Positions 60,557 to 64,000 of a DNA stretch of 64,000 nucleotides are shown here, in pieces; the first letter of the stretch is position 1; every line of letters starts with the position of its first letter. The DNA comes from Streptomyces sp. R41 (GTDB lineage: Bacteria; Actinomycetota; Actinomycetes; Streptomycetales; Streptomycetaceae). Where the stretch lies: NCBI RefSeq assembly GCF_041053055.1, contig NZ_CP163443.1, forward strand, positions 2,046,001-2,110,000, given 5' to 3'. Made by a program: the position numbers and the translations under genes. The notes beneath the pieces were generated by a model. That model ran no database searches, was not told the origin of the DNA, and saw nothing but the letters and a program-made list of their open reading frames with translations.

Positions 60557-61285
60557 ATGACGTGCTGGTACGAGGGCCCCTTGGCCGCGTTCGACACGGA
60601 GACCACGGGCGTGGACGTCGAGACCGACCGGATCGTGTCGGCCGCCGTCGTCGTCCAGGACGCCCCGGGTTCCCGTCCGCGGGTGACCCGATGGCTGGTG
60701 AACCCGGGAGTGCCGGTGCCCGCGGGGGCGACGGCGGTGCACGGGCTCACGGACGAACATCTGCAGCGCAACGGCCGCTGGCCGTCGCCGGTGATGGATG
60801 AGATAGCCCGCGAGCTGGGCGAACAGGCCGCAAGGGGCCGCCCGCTGGTGGTGATGAACGCACCATTCGATCTGACGCTTCTTGACCGGGAGTTGCGCCG
60901 CCATCGCGCCTCCTCGCTCGACCGGTGGTTCGAGGCGACGCCGCTGCGCGTGCTCGATCCCCGGGTCCTCGACAAACATCTGGACCGCTATCGCAAGGGC
61001 CGCCGCACCCTCACCGACCTGTGCGCGCACTACGACGTGGTCCTGGAGGGCGCGCACGACGCGGCGGCCGACGCGCTGGCCGCGATGGAGGTCGTACGCG
61101 CGGTGGGACGCCGTTTCGCGGCCCGCCTCGAACGGCTCACCCCGGCCGAGCTGCACACGCTGCAGGCCGTGTGGCATGCGGCACAGGCACGCGGACTGCA
61201 GGCGTGGTTCGCGCGCAGCGGCTCGGAGGAGGCGGTGGATCCGGCGTGGCCGCTGCGTCCGGATCTGCCCGCGGCAGCGGCCTGA
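60557..61285 (+). CDS. DEDDh-type 3'-5' exonuclease (DnaQ-like)
   Basis: The 242-aa protein has the exonuclease fold with D13 and E15 (FDTETTG), a second Asp in VVMNAPFDLTLLD, and HD...D in EGAHDAAADALAAM, giving the full DEDDh set. It carries an extra C-terminal helical and Pro-rich segment. ATG 60557. Divergent from the DUF4365 pair. Resembles stand-alone DNA polymerase III epsilon-like exonucleases; DNA or RNA substrate is not clear. Confidence 0.93.
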   Translation: MTCWYEGPLAAFDTETTGVDVETDRIVSAAVVVQDAPGSRPRVTRWLVNPGVPVPAGATAVHGLTDEHLQRNGRWPSPVMDEIARELGEQAARGRPLVVMNAPFDLTLLDRELRRHRASSLDRWFEATPLRVLDPRVLDKHLDRYRKGRRTLTDLCAHYDVVLEGAHDAAADALAAMEVVRAVGRRFAARLERLTPAELHTLQAVWHAAQARGLQAWFARSGSEEAVDPAWPLRPDLPAAAA

Positions 61286-61319
61286 AGGTACGGAAGAACG
61301 GTCCGTGAGCACAGAAAAA

Positions 61320-61342
61320 CCGGTCCGTCTATGACGGACCGG
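61320..61342 (-). terminator. Intrinsic terminator of tRNA-Val (also usable by the exonuclease gene)
   Basis: Perfect 10-bp stem (61320-61329 with 61333-61342, loop TAT) followed, reading minus from the tRNA, by TTTTTCT. This is a strong U-tract for Streptomyces. It lies 11 nt past the tRNA 3' end and 34 nt after the exonuclease stop. Confidence 0.85.
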
Positions 61343-61353
61343 CCTTCTCCGGG

Positions 61354-61425
61354 TGGGCGATACTGGGTTCGAACCAGTGACCTCTTCGGTGTGAACGAAG
61401 CGCTCTCCCACTGAGCTAATCGCCC
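61354..61425 (-). tRNA. tRNA-Val (anticodon CAC)
   Basis: A 72-nt cloverleaf: acceptor GGGCGAT/ATCGCCC, D-arm GCTC/GAGC, anticodon arm CTTCG-TTCACAC-CGAAG with anticodon CAC, a 5-nt variable loop and T-arm ACTGG-TTCGAAC-CCAGT; discriminator A. The 3' CCA is not encoded. Decodes GUG, the commonest valine codon class in this GC-rich genome. Confidence 0.97.
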
Positions 61426-61464
61426 GGGAACGGACTGAACAATACAGGTCCCCGCGGGTCTCGT

Positions 61465-61911
61465 TCAAACCGCTTCCAGGTAGGCCCTGAGTCCGCGCCG
61501 CCCCGCCCGCATCATCAGCGCGTGATTGGCGCGGAAGACGGGCCGCCCCGGCACGGCGAACCGCCGCATCAGCGGCTTGCTCACATCGACCTCCTGGTCG
61601 TACTGGGCACGGGTGCCCGGTCCGGCCGCTGTGAGCGTCCAGCGCGCCCAGCCGTCGAGGTCACCGGACATCGCGATCTCCAGGACACCGCTCGCCGGGT
61701 CGCGCCGCACCTCCCGCCCGGTGAACGTCACGTCGTACGGCAGGACCGAGCGGATCCGGATGACGCCGCTGCGTTCGTCGACAGGGATCACCTCGCGCAC
61801 CTGGGGCCACCAGCGGGGGTAGTGCTCGGCCTGTTCCAGCACGACGTAGACGTCGGAGGGCGGCGCGGGCAGGTCCCACACGCTGCGGAAGCGGTAGTGG
61901 CTCCAGTCCAT
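61465..61911 (-). CDS. SRPBCC (START/polyketide-cyclase-like) domain protein
   Basis: A 148-aa small-ligand-binding protein. It has MDWSHYRFRSVWDLPAPPSDVYVVLEQ at the N-terminus, a helix-grip-fold pattern with HYPRWWPQV, and ends in a helix (ALMMRAGRRGLRAYLEAV). Ligand unknown. ATG 61911 is the most family-like; upstream in-frame starts would be encoded by the iteron repeats. Divergent from the large membrane protein gene. Confidence 0.9.
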   Translation of the reverse strand: MDWSHYRFRSVWDLPAPPSDVYVVLEQAEHYPRWWPQVREVIPVDERSGVIRIRSVLPYDVTFTGREVRRDPASGVLEIAMSGDLDGWARWTLTAAGPGTRAQYDQEVDVSKPLMRRFAVPGRPVFRANHALMMRAGRRGLRAYLEAV

Positions 61912-61916
61912 ACACC

Positions 61917-61982
61917 GAGTGTGCCTGTCCGCGGTGCCGAGTGTGCCCATCCGCGGTACCGAGTGTGCCCGTCCGCGGATCT
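61917..61982. repeat. Three 22-bp direct iterons in the divergent SRPBCC/membrane-protein promoter
   Basis: Units start at 61917, 61939 and 61961, each 22 bp, sharing GAGTGTGCC, then TCCGCGGT. A partial GAGTACG follows at 61983. The 22-bp spacing is about two DNA turns, placing equal faces in register, as in operator arrays. Confidence 0.8.
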
Positions 61983-62043
61983 GAGTACGACCTGAGTACG
62001 CGCACTCATGCCGGCGAACGTGACCGGGACCACACTCCGGAGC

Positions 62044-64000
62044 ATGACCCACATCCCGCCCCCGGCCGAGGAGTTGCGACTCCTCGACGCCGAGCTGCGG
62101 CAACTGGACGCACGCCGGGCCCTGTTGCTGGCGCGCCGCGCCTGGTTGGTCGCCGCCCTTCAGCCGGCCCCCGCACAGCCCGGATCCCGGGCCGTCCCCG
62201 CACGTCGGCCCGAGACCACCGCACCCGGCGTCCAGAACGTGCTCCTGCTGCTCGGCGGCATCCTGCTGACCGTGGCCGCCGTCGCGTTCACCGTCGTCAG
62301 CTGGGGGCACCTGGGGATCGCCGGGCGGGCACTGGTCCTCGGCGCGGTGACGCTGGCCGCGCTCGGTGCGCCCGTGCTCCTCCTCGGCCGCGGGCTGCGC
62401 TCGACCGCCGAGTCGGTGGCGGGGCTCGGCCTCGCACTGACGGTCCTCGACGTCTACGCGCTGCACGAGGTCGCGCTGCCGGACACCGACGGGCTCGGGT
62501 ACGCGGCGATCGCGTCGGCGGTGCTGGCCGTGGTGTGGGCTGGGTACGGACTCGCCGTGGGCGCGCTGCACCGGCCGGACGGACAGCGGACGGCCGCCAC
62601 CCGTGCGGGAGAGCGGACGGACACCATCGACTCCGGGGAGCGCAAGGTCACCACCGGCGTACGTCTCCCCCGGCTGCCCTTGCGACTGCCCCTGCCCACC
62701 GCCGTCGCCGCGGCCCAGCTCCCGCTGCTCCTCTGGGTGGCCGCGGCCGACGCGGGCGCCCGCACCATCACGGCCGCGCTGCTGGTGACGGCCGCGTTCG
62801 ACACGCTGGTCGCGCTGCGGATCCCCGTGAAGTCCGTCCGTGTGGTCGCCGCCGTCGGCGCGTACGGCCTGGGCGGCTGGGGCACCTTTGCCGCCGGTTG
62901 GCTGTCCTGGACGGCCTCCGGCCCGAGCGCCGCCGCCCGTGCGGCGGCGCTCCTCCTCTTTGCCGCGGCGATCGCCCTGGCGGCGGCGTGGCACGCCCCG
63001 AGGGCGAACGTCGCGACCGGCCTCGCCCTGGCGAGCGGTCTCATCACCGTCGCCGCACCCGGCGGCGTCCTGCGCTCGTCGCTGCCGGACGACTGGACGG
63101 TCCCGGGTCATCTGGCGTGCGGCATCGCCCTGTTGGCCGCCGTACGCACCCGCTTGCCCGAGCCCGTGCGGCGCGGCCTCGCCTGGGCCTCCGGCTCCGT
63201 GCAGGCCGTGGCGGTGGTGTGGGCGCTGCCGCTGGTCGCCCTCGCCCTTCTGGGCCCGGTCGGCTGGGTCGAGAAGATCTGGTCCGGCGCTCCGGAGACG
63301 GCCCGGGACGCGGTGACGATCGACGTGCCCTGGCCCGCGAACGCGGCCACGGCACCCATCGTCCTCGCGCTCGTCGCCGGAGTCCTGGTGGTGACCGTCC
63401 GCGGCACGGCCTGGCGTTCACAGGCCCTGACCTGCGCGCTGACGCTGGCCTGGGCGACGGTGCTCGTCCTCCCCGCGGCTCTTGAACTCTCCTACACGGC
63501 AGGGCTGTTGGTGCAGGGCCTCGCGACGGCGGCCGCCCTGGCGTACGCCACCCGCCCGGCCCGGCCCCAGGCGCCCCCGCTCCTGCTGGCCCTCCTGACC
63601 TCCCTCGGTCTCGCGTTCCTCTCGCTGGCCTCCGAGGGCGCGACCCTCGCCGTCCTCGCCGCACTGGCCGCCCTGTTCGCGGTCGCCGCCTGGCGGCCCG
63701 GCCTCGGTCCGGTGGCGGCACCCGCCTCCCTCGCGTACGCCACCGCCCTGGCCTGCGCCGCGGGAGGTTCCCTCGGCTGGCAGCCTCAGCACACCGCGCT
63801 GCTCGTCCTCGTGGTGCCGGTCGGCGCGGCCCTCCTCGCGGCGCGCCTGAGCGACTCGTCCGTGGCCGTACCGGTGGAGGTGACGGGAGCCGTCGCGGGT
63901 CTGCTCGCCATCGCGCTCGCGGTCACCGATCCGCCGATGCTGGCCCTGGTGCTGGCACTCTGCGGCGTGATCGCCGCGGGCACGGCCGTACGGGAGGACC
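62044..64000 (+). CDS. Large multi-pass membrane protein (SCO7613 C-terminal-domain-like; partial)
   Basis: Unrecognised beyond a family similarity from memory. 652 codons are present and no stop is reached, so the 3' end is off the window. A short soluble N-terminus (LRLLDAELRQLDARRALLLARRAW) is followed by a nearly unbroken series of hydrophobic helices from residue 60 onward. Base composition matches its neighbours. ATG 62044 follows ACTCCGGAGC; a long overlapping reading frame at 61941-63485 is Arg-rich and not coding. Confidence 0.85.
   Translation, partial: MTHIPPPAEELRLLDAELRQLDARRALLLARRAWLVAALQPAPAQPGSRAVPARRPETTAPGVQNVLLLLGGILLTVAAVAFTVVSWGHLGIAGRALVLGAVTLAALGAPVLLLGRGLRSTAESVAGLGLALTVLDVYALHEVALPDTDGLGYAAIASAVLAVVWAGYGLAVGALHRPDGQRTAATRAGERTDTIDSGERKVTTGVRLPRLPLRLPLPTAVAAAQLPLLLWVAAADAGARTITAALLVTAAFDTLVALRIPVKSVRVVAAVGAYGLGGWGTFAAGWLSWTASGPSAAARAAALLLFAAAIALAAAWHAPRANVATGLALASGLITVAAPGGVLRSSLPDDWTVPGHLACGIALLAAVRTRLPEPVRRGLAWASGSVQAVAVVWALPLVALALLGPVGWVEKIWSGAPETARDAVTIDVPWPANAATAPIVLALVAGVLVVTVRGTAWRSQALTCALTLAWATVLVLPAALELSYTAGLLVQGLATAAALAYATRPARPQAPPLLLALLTSLGLAFLSLASEGATLAVLAALAALFAVAAWRPGLGPVAAPASLAYATALACAAGGSLGWQPQHTALLVLVVPVGAALLAARLSDSSVAVPVEVTGAVAGLLAIALAVTDPPMLALVLALCGVIAAGTAVRED

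Noticed and set aside
61941..63485. Plus-strand frame of about 514 codons overlapping the membrane protein gene
   Set aside because: Arg/Gly-rich translation in another frame of a well-supported hydrophobic gene; no homology-like motifs.

Overview
This is a high-GC, densely packed actinobacterial chromosome segment, almost certainly from a Streptomyces species. The evidence is the third-position G/C bias, the many 4-nt ATGA/GTGA start-stop overlaps, frequent GTG starts, a BldD regulator carrying the complete c-di-GMP signature, and the gene order bldD-nusB-efp, ruvCAB-yajC-secDF-apt-relA and thrS/HIT-pgsA-acyltransferase-pimA. From memory (not aligned here) this is the conserved core order of Streptomyces, partly shared with Mycobacterium. 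There is no prophage, insertion sequence, CRISPR array or biosynthetic cluster. Most of the window is housekeeping, with a few accessory insertions.

Layout. 1-3.5 kb: pyrimidine operon on the minus strand (pyrR-pyrB-pyrC-membrane protein), with a PyrR-binding RNA hairpin abutting the pyrR ribosome binding site. 3.6-4.4 kb: bldD on the plus strand with two BldD-type boxes upstream and a strong terminator. 4.4-20.5 kb: a long minus-strand run, read from high to low coordinates as DUF948-like and DUF6167-like small membrane proteins, alaS, ruvX, mltG, aroE, a two-subunit molybdenum hydroxylase, aroC, aroK, aroB, a P-loop protein, an M24 peptidase-fold protein, efp and nusB. 20.7-25.9 kb: an AfsR-like NTPase with no DNA-binding domain (plus), rpsD, rarA and a VKOR-family protein (minus). 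26.0-29.6 kb: plus-strand ABC exporter plus two-component module; the ATPase gene carries a frameshift. 29.7-31.7 kb: hisS and a metallo-beta-lactamase-fold hydrolase (minus). 31.9-34.1 kb: membrane cyclophilin and a DUF349 protein (plus). 34.2-50.8 kb: a second long minus-strand run: pgsA, acyltransferase, pimA, a formylglycine-generating enzyme with a tandem-repeat insertion, a LemA-like protein, pdxS, pdxT, yebC, ruvC, ruvA, ruvB, yajC, secD, secF, apt and relA. 51.0-56.4 kb: EF-G-like GTPase, a large membrane protein, a HIT protein and a potassium channel. 56.5-61.9 kb: thrS, a two-gene DUF4365 operon, a DEDDh exonuclease, tRNA-Val(CAC) and an SRPBCC protein. 62.0-64.0 kb: the N-terminal part of a very hydrophobic membrane protein that runs off the window.

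How the genes work together. Clear functional groups are de novo UMP synthesis; the shikimate pathway (aroE, C, K, B); translation (efp, alaS, hisS, thrS, rpsD, EF-G-like); Holliday-junction resolution (ruvABC, with RarA and RuvX); Sec export (yajC-secD-secF); stringent response plus purine salvage (relA-apt); PLP synthesis (pdxST); and phosphatidylinositol mannoside synthesis (pgsA-acyltransferase-pimA).

The most unusual items are the 24-bp in-frame minisatellite inside the formylglycine-generating enzyme, the frameshifted ABC ATPase, the DUF4365 nuclease-like pair beside a DnaQ-type exonuclease, the 22-bp iterons at 61.9 kb, and two conserved enzymes (M24 peptidase fold, EF-G-like) with altered signature residues.
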